Assembly (NCBI GenBank): GCA_020072845.1
Contig: JAIQGF010000008.1
Coordinates: 62,001-126,000, forward strand
Reading direction: 5' to 3'
DNA: 64,000 bases
Origin: Terriglobia bacterium
Lineage (GTDB): Bacteria; Acidobacteriota; Terriglobia; Terriglobales; Acidobacteriaceae
A program made the translations under genes and the position numbers. The notes under the pieces were generated by a model. The model did not search any database and was not told the origin of the DNA. It was given only the letters and a program-made list of their open reading frames with translations. Below, one piece after another: positions 26,004 to 34,452 of the stretch. Each line of letters opens with the position of its first letter. Position 1 is the first letter of the stretch.

Positions 26004-26972
26004 ATGCTGAAACGTAACCCCATAGCCGTCCTCGCACTGCTGGTTGCTCTTGCCATCGGCGCAGTTGCCGCGGACTCGCCGCACTATAGCGCGAGCGCCG
26101 GGCCGTATCGCGTCCTTACCGTAGATCAACTGGTGCTGCACGACGCGGCGCGCAACAAGGACCTGCCGCTCAAGATCTATTATCCCGAGGGCACAGGTCC
26201 GTTTCCCGTAATCGTGTTTTCGCACGGCCTGTACGGCTCGAAGGACGCCTATTGGGCGCTGGCGCAATACTGGGCGAGCTACGGCTACGCATGCATTCAT
26301 CCCTCGCACGCCGACTCCCGGCAGGACAGGGGATATCACGGCACGCTGCGCCAAGCCATCGCCGATCCCGGCCTGTGGCGCAGCCGCCCGAAAGACATTT
26401 CCTTCATCATCGACTCGCTGCCGCAGATCGAACGTCTGGCGCCCACGCTAAAAGGGAAGTTGGACCGCAGCCGCATCGGGGTCGGAGGCCACTCCTACGG
26501 AGCCTATACGGCGGTCGCCATCGGCGGCGCCACGGTGCAGATGCCCGGCGGCAAGAGCCCGGTGAGCTTCGCCGATAAGCGCGTCCGCGCCATCGTAGTG
26601 CTCTCGCCGCAAGGCGAGGGCGAAATGGGGCTGACCTCGCAATCGTGGGAAAACATCCGCGTCCCCATGCTGGCAATGTACGGCTCGCGCGACTTCGGCA
26701 CCCAGCGGCGTACGCCGACCTGGCGCAGCCAGCCTTTTTACGGAGCGCCGCCCGGCGATAAGTACGACGTGGAACTCGAAGGCGCCACGCACTTCACGTT
26801 TGTCGGCCCGATGCGGCAACGCGGGCTCCAGACCCCGCTGTTCCAGTGCGCCATGGTGGAGACCCTTGCCTTCTGGGACACTTACCTGAAGGACGACGAA
26901 GCGGCCAGGGAATATCTTGCATACGAAGGCTTGAAGAGCGTCTGCAAGGCCGCCCGCATGGATCGCAAGTAA
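26004..26972 (+). CDS. Secreted alpha/beta hydrolase (dienelactone-hydrolase/PAF-AH-like)
   Basis: 322 aa with a signal peptide (IAVLALLVALAIGAVAA). PFPVIVFSHGLYGSKDAY forms the oxyanion region, GVGGHSYGAYTA holds the nucleophilic Ser, and the later MYGSRDFG and GATHFTF supply the candidate Asp and His. The ATG at 26004 is chosen because it opens directly onto the signal peptide. Substrate unknown. Followed by an intrinsic terminator. Confidence 0.87.
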   Translation: MLKRNPIAVLALLVALAIGAVAADSPHYSASAGPYRVLTVDQLVLHDAARNKDLPLKIYYPEGTGPFPVIVFSHGLYGSKDAYWALAQYWASYGYACIHPSHADSRQDRGYHGTLRQAIADPGLWRSRPKDISFIIDSLPQIERLAPTLKGKLDRSRIGVGGHSYGAYTAVAIGGATVQMPGGKSPVSFADKRVRAIVVLSPQGEGEMGLTSQSWENIRVPMLAMYGSRDFGTQRRTPTWRSQPFYGAPPGDKYDVELEGATHFTFVGPMRQRGLQTPLFQCAMVETLAFWDTYLKDDEAAREYLAYEGLKSVCKAARMDRK

Positions 26973-27008
26973 TCGCGAACCTGTGCAAATTTGGTAGGAT
27001 AGAGATGG

Positions 27009-27031
27009 CCGCCGAAAAATGGCGGTTTTTT
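27009..27031 (+). terminator. Intrinsic terminator after the alpha/beta hydrolase gene
   Basis: CCGCC-GAAAAAT-GGCGG stem-loop followed by six T, 36 nt after the stop codon and 30 nt before tRNA-Ser. Confidence 0.75.
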
Positions 27032-27060
27032 GTAGACCACTCGATCCTTCCTGTTGGCGC

Positions 27061-27150
27061 GGAGAGGTGCGTGAGTGGTTGAAACGATCCGCCTCGAAAG
27101 CGGACATACCTTGACGGGTATCGGGGGTTCGAATCCCTCCCTCTCCGCCA
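27061..27150 (+). tRNA. tRNA-Ser (anticodon CGA), CCA encoded
   Basis: Class II tRNA. Acceptor GGAGAGG/CCTCTCC, anticodon stem TCCGC/GCGGA with loop CTCGAAA (anticodon CGA), long variable arm ATACC..GGTAT, T-loop TTCGAAT, discriminator G and CCA. Reads UCG. Confidence 0.95.
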
Positions 27151-27234
27151 GATCTTTTCTTGTTGAAGGCGTTTCCCGATTGGCCGACTGGCAACAGTGA
27201 GAGGCCTAGGGGGCACGCAGAATACGGGCGGTAT

Positions 27235-27681
27235 TCATCGAGGTCTCGCCGGACAAGGCTGGGGAGTACCGGTGGCGCTCGACAAAGCCACCGGGCCTGG
27301 AGCACGCTTCTTCGCGCGGCGTGCTTTGCTTCGCGTTCGAGCGTTGGTCACTGGGGTCAAAGCGGCAGGCGAAGATTTTGTAGTCGGTGCGGAGCGGACC
27401 GCTTGCTTTGGCGACGACTGGGCCGGTCGCGGTGGAGAAGGCGGAGCCGGCCACTCGATGATCCCGATCCGGCAGTCTCCGTTGTGTTGGAACTTGCCGC
27501 TTTCGAGCAGCCCCGCCACCAACGCCAATTCCCGTTGGTTCAGCACCTGATGGGGCAGCAGCTGGAAGTTGCGGAACGTCCACAGGAGGCGGATCCGCTC
27601 ACCTAGCGAGGGACGCACATAGCGCAGGCCATTCTCGCTCTGGACCTCGAGCACTCCGTGACGGATTTTTTCTATCCACAT
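27235..27681 (-). CDS. Small protein of unknown function, conserved-looking N-terminus
   Basis: 148 aa. The first ~75 residues (MWIEKIRHGVLEVQSENGLR, RLLWTFRNFQLLPHQVLN) recall a small protein family I associate with Acidobacteria. The rest is Pro/Ala/Arg-rich and may be disordered. GAGGTGG precedes the ATG. No functional motif is visible. The exact 3' extent is less certain than the start. Confidence 0.55.
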   Translation of the reverse strand: MWIEKIRHGVLEVQSENGLRYVRPSLGERIRLLWTFRNFQLLPHQVLNQRELALVAGLLESGKFQHNGDCRIGIIEWPAPPSPPRPAQSSPKQAVRSAPTTKSSPAALTPVTNARTRSKARRAKKRAPGPVALSSATGTPQPCPARPR

Positions 27682-28086
27682 AAGGCCACCTCACCCACAC
27701 CTCGGGTTAGCGGCGAGAGCGGCGGCAACCCTGGTTCAGGTGCAGCTGAAATACCAAAGTTACCGGAGGTAGAAGCTGTCTAATCGGCCCAGTCTATAGG
27801 GGATAGAGACTCAAGATTGCGAAGGAATGTTACCAATCCCTGCCAGTGGCAAATTTTGTCAATCGAGGGTGACCAATTGTGGAGCCCCGTCAGGCCGGGA
27901 AGCCGCAGTGGACGCTTTAGAGTTGGGGTATTGTCGGTGCGCGACGACGGAATCAGGCGGTGGCGCCGTCTTGCCCGTGAGGCCACCTCCTGACTATCTA
28001 GAAATCCGCCGCAGGCCGCGTCGTGCTCGGTGACGGCGTTGACTATACCGCCATTCGCATTGGACGAGGCGAGGTGTTCTCTACTA
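27682..28086. other. Intergenic region with no supported gene
   Basis: About 400 bp upstream of the small-protein gene and downstream of the amidohydrolase gene. Open frames are short and lack ribosome sites and family features. No strong hairpin or T tract was seen. Confidence 0.5.
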
Positions 28087-29361
28087 TCACCGCCGCGGAA
28101 TATCGTTGCGCACCACCTCGCCACCCTTCATCACGAAGCGGACGTTTTCCAGCACCTTGACGTCGGTGAGTGGATCGCCGTCCACGGCGATCAGGTCGGC
28201 GTAGCGGCCTTTTTCCAGCGTCCCGACCTGGTCGCTCCAGCCGAGCAGGTCAGCGGCATGGATGGTGGCAGCCTGAATCGCATCCAGCGGCTTCATCCCC
28301 CACTCCACCATCTTGGCGAATTGCCGGGCATTGTCGCCGTGGGGATAGACGCCGGCATCGGTGCCGAAGGCCATCTTCGCTCCCGCCTGGAATGCCTTGC
28401 GGAAGTTCTCGCGCTGCAGCCGTCCGATCTGTCGTTCCTTTTCGATGGATTCCGGCAGCATCCCGGCCTTTTCGCCCATGGCGAGAATGTAGTCGTCGTT
28501 GTAAATGTCGAAGACAAGATACGTGCCATGCTCCTTCGCCAGCCGGATACCTTCGTCGTCAATCAGGCTGGAGTGCTCGATGGAGTCAATGCCGGCGCGG
28601 ATGGCGTCGCGGATGGATTCGGCGCCGTGGGCGTGCGCGGCGACCTTGCGGCCGAGTTTGTGGGCTTCGGCGGCGATGGCCTGCATTTCCTCCAGCGTGT
28701 ACTGCGGGGCGGCCGCCTGGTCACCCTTGCTGAGCACGCCGCCGGAAGCGCAGATCTTGATGACGTCGGCGCCGTACTTGATGACTTCGCGCACCTTCTG
28801 GCGCGCCGCCCAGGGGCCGTCGGCAACGCCTTCGGAGGTGCGGTGGTATTCGAAGGGCAGAAGATTGTCGTCACAATGGCCGCCGGTGATGCCGAGCGCA
28901 GGGCCGGAAACCATCATGCGCGGGCCTTCGACCTCGCCGGCATTCACAGCATCCCGCACGGCGACGTCGGTGAAGCCATCGGCGCCGACGTTGCGGACGG
29001 TGGTGAAGCCGGCACGCAACGTCACCCGGGCATTTCTCACGCCGATGGTGGCTTCGCGCGGAATGGAGATGCCCAATGCGCGGTAGCCGTGCGTCATCGC
29101 GTCGCTGGTGAGGTGCGTATGGACGTCAATCAACCCCGGCAGGCAGGTTGCCTTCGACAAATCGATTGCCGGCACGGATGGGCCGGCGGGTCCGACCGAA
29201 GTGATTACTCCTGTGCTGTCGTAGGCAACAAGCTGGTTGGTGAGCACGCGTCCGCTGCGCACGTCGAGCAAGCGGCCGCAGTGCACAGCGCCGGGGGCGA
29301 CTTGAGCAGATGCGGCGCCGGTGAGCAGACTCAGGAGAAGAGCAGCGAGTCGAGTTTTCAT
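28087..29361 (-). CDS. Secreted metal-dependent amidohydrolase (Xaa-Pro dipeptidase/imidazolonepropionase-like)
   Basis: 424 aa with a signal peptide (LAALLLSLLTGAASA). Amidohydrolase-superfamily residues occur in order: GLIDVHTHL (HxH pair), ADVIKICASGG (bridging Lys), KVAAHAHG and DSIEHSSL (His ligands) and MAFGTDAGVYPHG (Asp). A C-terminal beta-sandwich resumes at GTLEKGRYADLIAVDGDPL. Homologues hydrolyse proline dipeptides or similar amides; the substrate here is not determined. Confidence 0.92.
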   Translation of the reverse strand: MKTRLAALLLSLLTGAASAQVAPGAVHCGRLLDVRSGRVLTNQLVAYDSTGVITSVGPAGPSVPAIDLSKATCLPGLIDVHTHLTSDAMTHGYRALGISIPREATIGVRNARVTLRAGFTTVRNVGADGFTDVAVRDAVNAGEVEGPRMMVSGPALGITGGHCDDNLLPFEYHRTSEGVADGPWAARQKVREVIKYGADVIKICASGGVLSKGDQAAAPQYTLEEMQAIAAEAHKLGRKVAAHAHGAESIRDAIRAGIDSIEHSSLIDDEGIRLAKEHGTYLVFDIYNDDYILAMGEKAGMLPESIEKERQIGRLQRENFRKAFQAGAKMAFGTDAGVYPHGDNARQFAKMVEWGMKPLDAIQAATIHAADLLGWSDQVGTLEKGRYADLIAVDGDPLTDVKVLENVRFVMKGGEVVRNDIPRR

Positions 29362-29410
29362 AGCGCGAAGATTGTAACCGACGCGGGTCCGAGAATTCGG
29401 ACAACACGAA

Positions 29411-29857
29411 TTACCGGCGGGACCGAAAGAAGTCCTGCAGCAACTCCTGGCAGCGGGCGGCGAGCACCCCGCCGGTGACTTCCATCTGGTGGTTCAGTTG
29501 AGGATGGTTGAGAACGGAGATAACGGAGTGGACGGCGCCGGCCTTGGGATCATCAGCGCCATAGACCAGCCGCTTCAGACGCGCATGCACCAGCGCCCCG
29601 GCGCACATGGCGCAGGGTTCGATGGTGACAAACATTTCGCACTCGGGCAGGCGGTGGTTGGCAACCGCCCGGCCGGCTTCGCGGAGAGCGACAATTTCCG
29701 CGTGCGCGCTGGGATCGGAGTCGGCCAGATTGCGGTTGCAGCCGCGGCCGATGATTCTGCCATCGCAAACCACGATCGCCCCAACCGGCACTTCACCCAA
29801 GGCTTGGGCGCGAGCGGCTTCGCGCAGGGCTTGCTCCATGTATAGTTCGTCGGTCAT
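29411..29857 (-). CDS. tadA: tRNA-specific adenosine deaminase
   Basis: Deaminates A34 of tRNA-Arg(ACG) to inosine. 148 aa. HAEIVAL provides the zinc His and catalytic Glu, and PCAMCAGAL the two zinc Cys; VPVGAIVV precedes them as in TadA. The likely substrate tRNA is encoded at 9121-9197. It shares its strand with the amidohydrolase gene 49 nt downstream. Confidence 0.95.
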   Translation of the reverse strand: MTDELYMEQALREAARAQALGEVPVGAIVVCDGRIIGRGCNRNLADSDPSAHAEIVALREAGRAVANHRLPECEMFVTIEPCAMCAGALVHARLKRLVYGADDPKAGAVHSVISVLNHPQLNHQMEVTGGVLAARCQELLQDFFRSRR

Positions 29858-29865
29858 TTGCAGAG

Positions 29866-29982
29866 CCTATTTCACCACAGAGGACACGGAGTGATTAAGC
29901 CATTAAGCGAATTTGGTGATTCGGCGTGCCACCAGCAGATCACTAATTCGCAAATCACAAATCACTGAATCACCAATGAGCC
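29866..29982. repeat. Short iterated repeat region upstream of tadA
   Basis: Contains CACCACAGAGGACACGGAG (half of the repeat at 33343), then AATTTGGTGATTC and GAATCACCAA arms around ATCACTAATTCGCAAATCAC words. It can fold back on itself. Not coding. Confidence 0.55.
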
Positions 29983-30055
29983 GGTGGCGCGCCGCCATGG
30001 CTGTGGATTACACTAATCCTGCGACGATTCTCCGGGTGAGGTCATCCATTCCAGC

Positions 30056-30517
30056 GTGAGCCTGAAAACCGCATTAAACAAAGTTCTGATGGTGGACCTG
30101 ATCAAGGGGTTGAAGGTAACGTTTCTTTACCAGAACCCCAAAGAGGTCTACACCGAGCAATATCCGCTCGAGCGTCCGCAGGTGGCCGAGCGCTACCGTG
30201 GGGCGCCGCGCTTGAACGTCAACGCGGACACGGGCGAGACCTTGTGCATTGCCTGCGACTTGTGCGCGGTAGCGTGCCCGGAGCATCTGATCGTGGTCAG
30301 CGCCGAGCGCAACCCCAACACGCGCCGCAAAGAGCTTACGACCTTTACCTACGACACCAGCCGGTGCATGTTCTGCGGGCTGTGCGAAGACGCCTGTCCC
30401 ACCGACTGCTTGGAACTGACCCAGGATTTCGAGCTGGCCAGCTACACCCGCGAGGGCGCCATCTGGGACCGCCAAACGCTGGAGCAGGGGCCACAGCCGG
30501 TGAAGTACGAAAGATAG
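30056..30517 (+). CDS. nuoI: NuoI-type ferredoxin subunit (stand-alone)
   Basis: 153 aa with two [4Fe-4S] motifs, CIACDLCAVACP and CMFCGLCEDACP, and the NuoI C-terminal pattern EGAIWDRQTLEQG. In complex I this subunit carries clusters N6a and N6b. The start is GTG at 30056; an ATG at 30089 would drop 11 residues. No other nuo gene is nearby, so it either belongs to a split complex I or serves another oxidoreductase. Followed by a strong terminator. Confidence 0.9.
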   Translation: MSLKTALNKVLMVDLIKGLKVTFLYQNPKEVYTEQYPLERPQVAERYRGAPRLNVNADTGETLCIACDLCAVACPEHLIVVSAERNPNTRRKELTTFTYDTSRCMFCGLCEDACPTDCLELTQDFELASYTREGAIWDRQTLEQGPQPVKYER

Positions 30518-30540
30518 TAGTCAGTAGTCGGGAGTCAGGG

Positions 30541-30565
30541 ACGCCGCGCATTGCGCGGCGTTTTT
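30541..30565 (+). terminator. Intrinsic terminator after nuoI
   Basis: ACGCCGCGC-ATT-GCGCGGCGT stem with a 3-nt loop, then TTTTG. It lies between the convergent nuoI and deoxyribosyltransferase-like genes. Confidence 0.85.
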
Positions 30566-30567
30566 GT

Positions 30568-31809
30568 TTATTGCTGTCCATTCGGGAAGGTTACGCGGAG
30601 ACCAGGATAAAAAACTGTGAGGGGATTGTCGACGTCAGGATCTTCCAGCGCACGCCGGACCTGGCTGGCAATCTCAGACTTGTATGTTTCGAGTTGTGGC
30701 ACGAGAGTGTAGATGCTGGCCGTGTCAATTTTTACCGTGCGGAATTGGTCCAAGTCAAAGGGGATGTTATCGCTTGACCGAATCACCTGCACGGTTGGAA
30801 GACGGCACGCGTGGCGAAGCGACAGTTCGTAAAAAACGTTAGGATTATGGAATGATAGATCGGCGATGACGAGTCGAGATTTCACCACATGCTCGATTAC
30901 CTGCCGGCTAATCATGCCAGGTTTGCCTATCTGATCGGCCCTGATTACGCGCAACCCGAATACTTCAACTGCTCGCTCAATGATTGACGAGAGGAACAGA
31001 TCAGAGTGTTTGCGCTGCTCAGATTCGGGTTCCCCGATAGGTGTGATGTAGAAGCACACCTTCGCCCAGTCCGCTGTGTCCACCGATGCAGGCTTTCCCG
31101 CCGCGGGAGTCAGAGCAATCGGTGCGCCGGTCAGCTTTGTGATGTCGGTCGAGCGCGGCATCTCTTCGAGCACATGTTCAACGGGAAGGATCCGTTCTGC
31201 TCCTGAAACTGTCCGCAGTAGCCCCAAGAACTTCGCGTTCACAATGAAAGTGTCAACGCATTCGGCCACTTCGTCCTTCGCGTAACCCTTATCGAGCAGG
31301 AAATCACGCATCACTGGTAATGCGGGGAGCTTATTCCCCTTGAAGTGGTCATAAAGTTGTTTGAAGGGAGGAATGTTCTCGATCGCAAGTTTAATCCGAG
31401 CCTTGAGGCGGTCCGCTGGCGTTGCATCAGAACTTGTGGCCAGCCGGCCTTCCGGAGTGAGTTCCAGATGCTCAGCTTGGTATCCGCCGATGGTGAGACC
31501 ATACTTTGAAGAGTTCGTTACGAGTTGTCGGCTTGGTCCGCTATCGGGTGCTTTTTTCAGGTTATCAAACAGAGTTAATCTTCGGACCTTCTGACCTGCT
31601 GCGAACTGCTGAATGGCCTGCGCAATCACTAACGCTTCTTCAAACGTGCCCGCCGGGAAACTCCTAGTTCTCCGGCCTTGACCCGGCGCTTTTTCGCGCG
31701 AACCGTTTCGCTTAGCCCGGCGCCTCCGCCGTTTTTTCTGCTTAGCGCCAGGCTTGCCTACATCTTGAGTATTGGACGAAGTGGGTTTTACTTCCTCAGA
31801 GTCCACCAT
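30568..31809 (-). CDS. Basic tail + helical domain + nucleoside 2-deoxyribosyltransferase-like domain
   Basis: 413 aa, soluble. Residues 1-50 are highly basic (KQKKRRRRRAKRNGSREK). Residues about 54-205 are helical and resemble DUF5343-type winged-helix regions (LTPEGRLATSSDATPADRLK, NAKFLGLL). Residues about 255-375 look like the Nuc_deoxyrib_tr fold: VCFYITPIGEPESEQRKHSD, VIRADQIGKPGMISRQVIEH, VIADLSFHNPNVFYELSLRH. The Asp of ADL and the Glu of YEL fit the family's active-site positions. Such domains can cleave N-glycosidic bonds in nucleotides, but catalysis here is inference. GGAG precedes the ATG. Confidence 0.75.
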   Translation of the reverse strand: MVDSEEVKPTSSNTQDVGKPGAKQKKRRRRRAKRNGSREKAPGQGRRTRSFPAGTFEEALVIAQAIQQFAAGQKVRRLTLFDNLKKAPDSGPSRQLVTNSSKYGLTIGGYQAEHLELTPEGRLATSSDATPADRLKARIKLAIENIPPFKQLYDHFKGNKLPALPVMRDFLLDKGYAKDEVAECVDTFIVNAKFLGLLRTVSGAERILPVEHVLEEMPRSTDITKLTGAPIALTPAAGKPASVDTADWAKVCFYITPIGEPESEQRKHSDLFLSSIIERAVEVFGLRVIRADQIGKPGMISRQVIEHVVKSRLVIADLSFHNPNVFYELSLRHACRLPTVQVIRSSDNIPFDLDQFRTVKIDTASIYTLVPQLETYKSEIASQVRRALEDPDVDNPLTVFYPGLRVTFPNGQQ

Positions 31810-31913
31810 GAGTCTGCTCCACGTTTAGTACTTGTGGCCCAGAGTACATCGTACCACAGTTGTAAACGCGGACCGGACGCGTTGTGGGCTGTTTTGAGTT
31901 TTGCGGCGACGTA

Positions 31914-32141
31914 CTACCAAGGTTCTTCCGTTTCGGCGCAGTTGACGAAGTGGTCTGTATTGATCCACTCCTCAGAGAAGTCCAGATTATCAAGGTCTTC
32001 GGAATCGGTGACGCCCCCTACGTAGCTTGTGATTCTGACTCTAATCCAAGGGCCATCACCAATTTCGAGCACGCAGAATACGTAATTCAGTGGTGAATCT
32101 GAACGTTCCGTTTCGTACCACTTGCCCACGATAAATCGCAT
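31914..32141 (-). CDS. Small acidic protein of unknown function
   Basis: 75 aa, acidic and mostly beta-strand-like (MRFIVGKWYETERSD, YVFCVLEIGDGPWIRVRITS, EEWINTDHFV). The ATG at 32141 is chosen for the GGGAGAGAG upstream. It lies 104 nt upstream of the deoxyribosyltransferase-like gene on the same strand, so they may form one unit. No family recognised. Confidence 0.55.
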   Translation of the reverse strand: MRFIVGKWYETERSDSPLNYVFCVLEIGDGPWIRVRITSYVGGVTDSEDLDNLDFSEEWINTDHFVNCAETEEPW

Positions 32142-32208
32142 AACTCTCTCCCGCGCCATGCCACTTTCAAAACAGCCCACTACCGACGCGCTCATCCTTC
32201 CGCAGCGA

Positions 32209-33342
32209 TCACGCCGGCTGCTGCATGGTCATGCAGTGAATGGCGCCCAGGCCCCAGATCAGATCGCCGCAGCAGATGGGAATGATCTCGCGGTCGGGGA
32301 ATAGGTCGGCCAGGATGTTGAGCGCGCGCCGGTCGTTGGGATCATTGAATACAGGCACCAGAACGCAGCGGTTAGCGATGTAGAAGTTGGCGTAGCTGGC
32401 GGGCAGGCGGCGTCCGCGGAAGATCACTGGCGCGGGCAGGGGAAGCTCGACGATGTTAAGCCGGCGGCCGCGCTGGTCGGTCGCGGCGCGCAGGCGCTGA
32501 AGATTGTTAGCCAGCGGCTCGTGGTTGATGTCGTCGCGGTTGCCCTCGACAGCGGTGACAATCGTGTCGGGCGAGACGAAGCGGGCCAGGTCGTCAATGT
32601 GCCCGTGGGTGTCGTCGCCGGCGATACCGCGCTCCAGCCAGAGAACTTTTTCGATCCCAAGATAATCGGCGAAGACGCGCTCCAGGTCACGGCGCGTCAG
32701 CCCGGGATTGCGCTGCTGCGTTTCGCTGAGCAGACATTCTTCCGTGGTGAGCAGCAGGCCGCGGCCATTGACGTCGATGGAGCCACCCTCGAGAACAACA
32801 GGCTTCAGGCTACCGGCTGCAGGCTTCCGGCGCGACGGGTGCGAACTTGCAATCGCGCAAGCTGGCGCCCACGTTGGGAACTTCAGGTAACGCACCATTT
32901 GCTCGGACGCGCGTTGGTCGAGCGGCCAGTCGGGATACTTGGCCCAGGCGTTGAAGCGGAAATTGACGGCGGCGATCGGATCGCGTTCGGCATCGCGCTT
33001 GACGAGAATCGGCGCAAAGTCCCGCGTCCAGCCGCGGTTGGTGCGCCAGCGGTGGAAGCGGATGGTTTCACGCAGGGCGTTGGCGCGCTCCAGGACGTTG
33101 CGCGCCCCGGCTTCGGCGGCGGCATCTTCGACGATGATGTCCACCCGCTCGACGCGCGCGAGATGGCGGACGATTTCGGCGTAAACCCAGCGAATAGGCG
33201 GAAACTTTCCGGGCCAGTCGGTGCGGTTGTGCGGCCACCCCAGCCAGGTGGAGGCGTGCGGCTCCCACTCGGCAGGCATGCGGTAGCCGAGCGCGGCGGG
33301 CGTGTTTTGCCTTGTGTTCAACGCGAGCTCCGACCAGCACAT
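32209..33342 (-). CDS. aguA: Agmatine deiminase
   Basis: Converts agmatine to N-carbamoylputrescine plus ammonia. 377 aa. YRMPAEWEPHASTWLGWPHN, NRGWTRDFAPI, LEGGSIDVNGRG, DDTHGHIDDLARF and the terminal GAIHCMTMQQPA with the catalytic Cys are all present. Between APACAI and VVLEGG there are about 20 extra residues (SSHPSRRKPAAGSLKP) encoded by a short repeat also found at 35885. The given ATG abuts a repeat and lacks a ribosome site; a TTG about 20 nt further in is possible. Confidence 0.93.
   Translation of the reverse strand: MCWSELALNTRQNTPAALGYRMPAEWEPHASTWLGWPHNRTDWPGKFPPIRWVYAEIVRHLARVERVDIIVEDAAAEAGARNVLERANALRETIRFHRWRTNRGWTRDFAPILVKRDAERDPIAAVNFRFNAWAKYPDWPLDQRASEQMVRYLKFPTWAPACAIASSHPSRRKPAAGSLKPVVLEGGSIDVNGRGLLLTTEECLLSETQQRNPGLTRRDLERVFADYLGIEKVLWLERGIAGDDTHGHIDDLARFVSPDTIVTAVEGNRDDINHEPLANNLQRLRAATDQRGRRLNIVELPLPAPVIFRGRRLPASYANFYIANRCVLVPVFNDPNDRRALNILADLFPDREIIPICCGDLIWGLGAIHCMTMQQPA
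32800..32834. repeat. 35-nt repeat inside aguA
   Basis: Plus strand AGGCTTCAGGCT...AGGCTTCCGGCGCG. It matches 35885-35919 at about 32 of 35 positions. A shorter relative lies just after pdxS (around 52515-52546, reverse orientation). Confidence 0.7.
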
Positions 33343-33485
33343 TTAGCCACAGAGGACACAGAGGAAGGAAAACTGAATCTGAATGTATTTACGAATGGAG
33401 AGCAGTCTCGCACCTGGGACGTAACTTTGAAGTCCGAAGAAAATCTTCCCAACTCTTTCTTCTCCTCTGTGTCCTCTGTGGCTAA
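33343..33485. mobile_element. MITE-like inverted repeat between aguB and aguA
   Basis: Perfect 23-nt inverted arms at 33343-33365 and 33463-33485 (each holding CCACAGAGGACACAGAGG or its complement) around a 97-bp core. The element fills the whole aguB-aguA spacer and supplies the last codon of aguB (stop TAG at 33482). No ORF inside. Confidence 0.65.
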
Positions 33486-34387
33486 TCCAGCAGCCGGTTC
33501 GTAATCGGCGCGTAGCTGTCGATGCGGCGGTCGCGCAGGAAGGGCCAGTTGCGGCGCACCTCCTCGAGCTTGCGCAGATTCACCTCGCCGATCAGGATCT
33601 CCTCGCGGTCCGGCGATGCCTCGGCAATCACCGTGCCGAACGGGTCGCAAAGAAACGACGTGCCCCAGAAGTCCAGGCCGGCGCCGGGAGTCTGCTTGCC
33701 TCGAATGTTACCGGTTTCGTGCCCGACGCGGTTGACGGCCGCGACATACACCCCGTTGGCGATTGCGTGACTTCGCTGGATCGTGCGCCAGGCGTCCTGC
33801 TGAACCTGCCCGTGTTCCGCTTTCTCCGCCGGATGCCAGCCGATGGCGGTTGGATAAAACAGGACGTGCGCGCCGCTGAGCGCGGTGAGGCGCGCTCCCT
33901 CCGGATACCACTGGTCCCAGCAGACGAGCGTGCCGATGCGCCCCACCGCGGTGTCGAAGGCGCGGTAACCGAGATCTCCGGGAGTGAAATAGAATTTTTC
34001 GTAGTAGAGAGGATCGTCGGGGATGTGCATCTTGCGGTAGATGCCGGTGAGCTTGCCGTCGGCGTCGAGCACGGCGGCGGTGTTGTGATACACGCCCGGC
34101 GCGCGCTTTTCGAACAGGGACGCGATCAGAACGACCTTCTGCTGCCGGGCGAGCTGCGACAGGCGCGTGGTGGTGGGGCCGGGGATCGGTTCGGCAAGAT
34201 CGAACAGCGACGCGTCTTCGCGCTGGCAGAAATATTGCGTGAGGAACAATTCCGGCAGGCACACCACCTGCGCCCCGCGTCCGGCGGCGTCGCGCACCAT
34301 GTCCACGGCGTGCTCAAGATTTTTTTCCGGGTCGGGAGAGCACGACATCTGAATCAAGCCGACGCGAAACTGCTCGGGAGCGGACAA
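33482..34387 (-). CDS. aguB: N-carbamoylputrescine amidase (nitrilase superfamily)
   Basis: Hydrolyses N-carbamoylputrescine to putrescine, the step after AguA. About 301 aa with the nitrilase triad: Glu in CLPELFLTQYFC, Lys in YRKMHIPDDPLYYEKFYF, and Cys in IGTLVCWDQWYPEGARL. The TTG at 34387 is preferred because GGAGG sits 4 nt upstream; an ATG at 34411 has no ribosome site. Same strand as aguA and directly upstream of it, supporting a two-step pathway. Confidence 0.93.
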   Translation of the reverse strand: MSAPEQFRVGLIQMSCSPDPEKNLEHAVDMVRDAAGRGAQVVCLPELFLTQYFCQREDASLFDLAEPIPGPTTTRLSQLARQQKVVLIASLFEKRAPGVYHNTAAVLDADGKLTGIYRKMHIPDDPLYYEKFYFTPGDLGYRAFDTAVGRIGTLVCWDQWYPEGARLTALSGAHVLFYPTAIGWHPAEKAEHGQVQQDAWRTIQRSHAIANGVYVAAVNRVGHETGNIRGKQTPGAGLDFWGTSFLCDPFGTVIAEASPDREEILIGEVNLRKLEEVRRNWPFLRDRRIDSYAPITNRLLD

Positions 34388-34452
34388 TTTTCCTCCGTAA
34401 CGTGACAGCATAACAGAGCGAGTTAGGAGCATAATGCGGCTGGGGTAGTGGC

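Noticed and set aside
27780-28124. Minus-strand 114-codon frame upstream of tRNA-Ser side genes
   Set aside because: It overlaps the 3' end of the amidohydrolase gene, lacks a ribosome site and shows no recognisable domain or coding bias.
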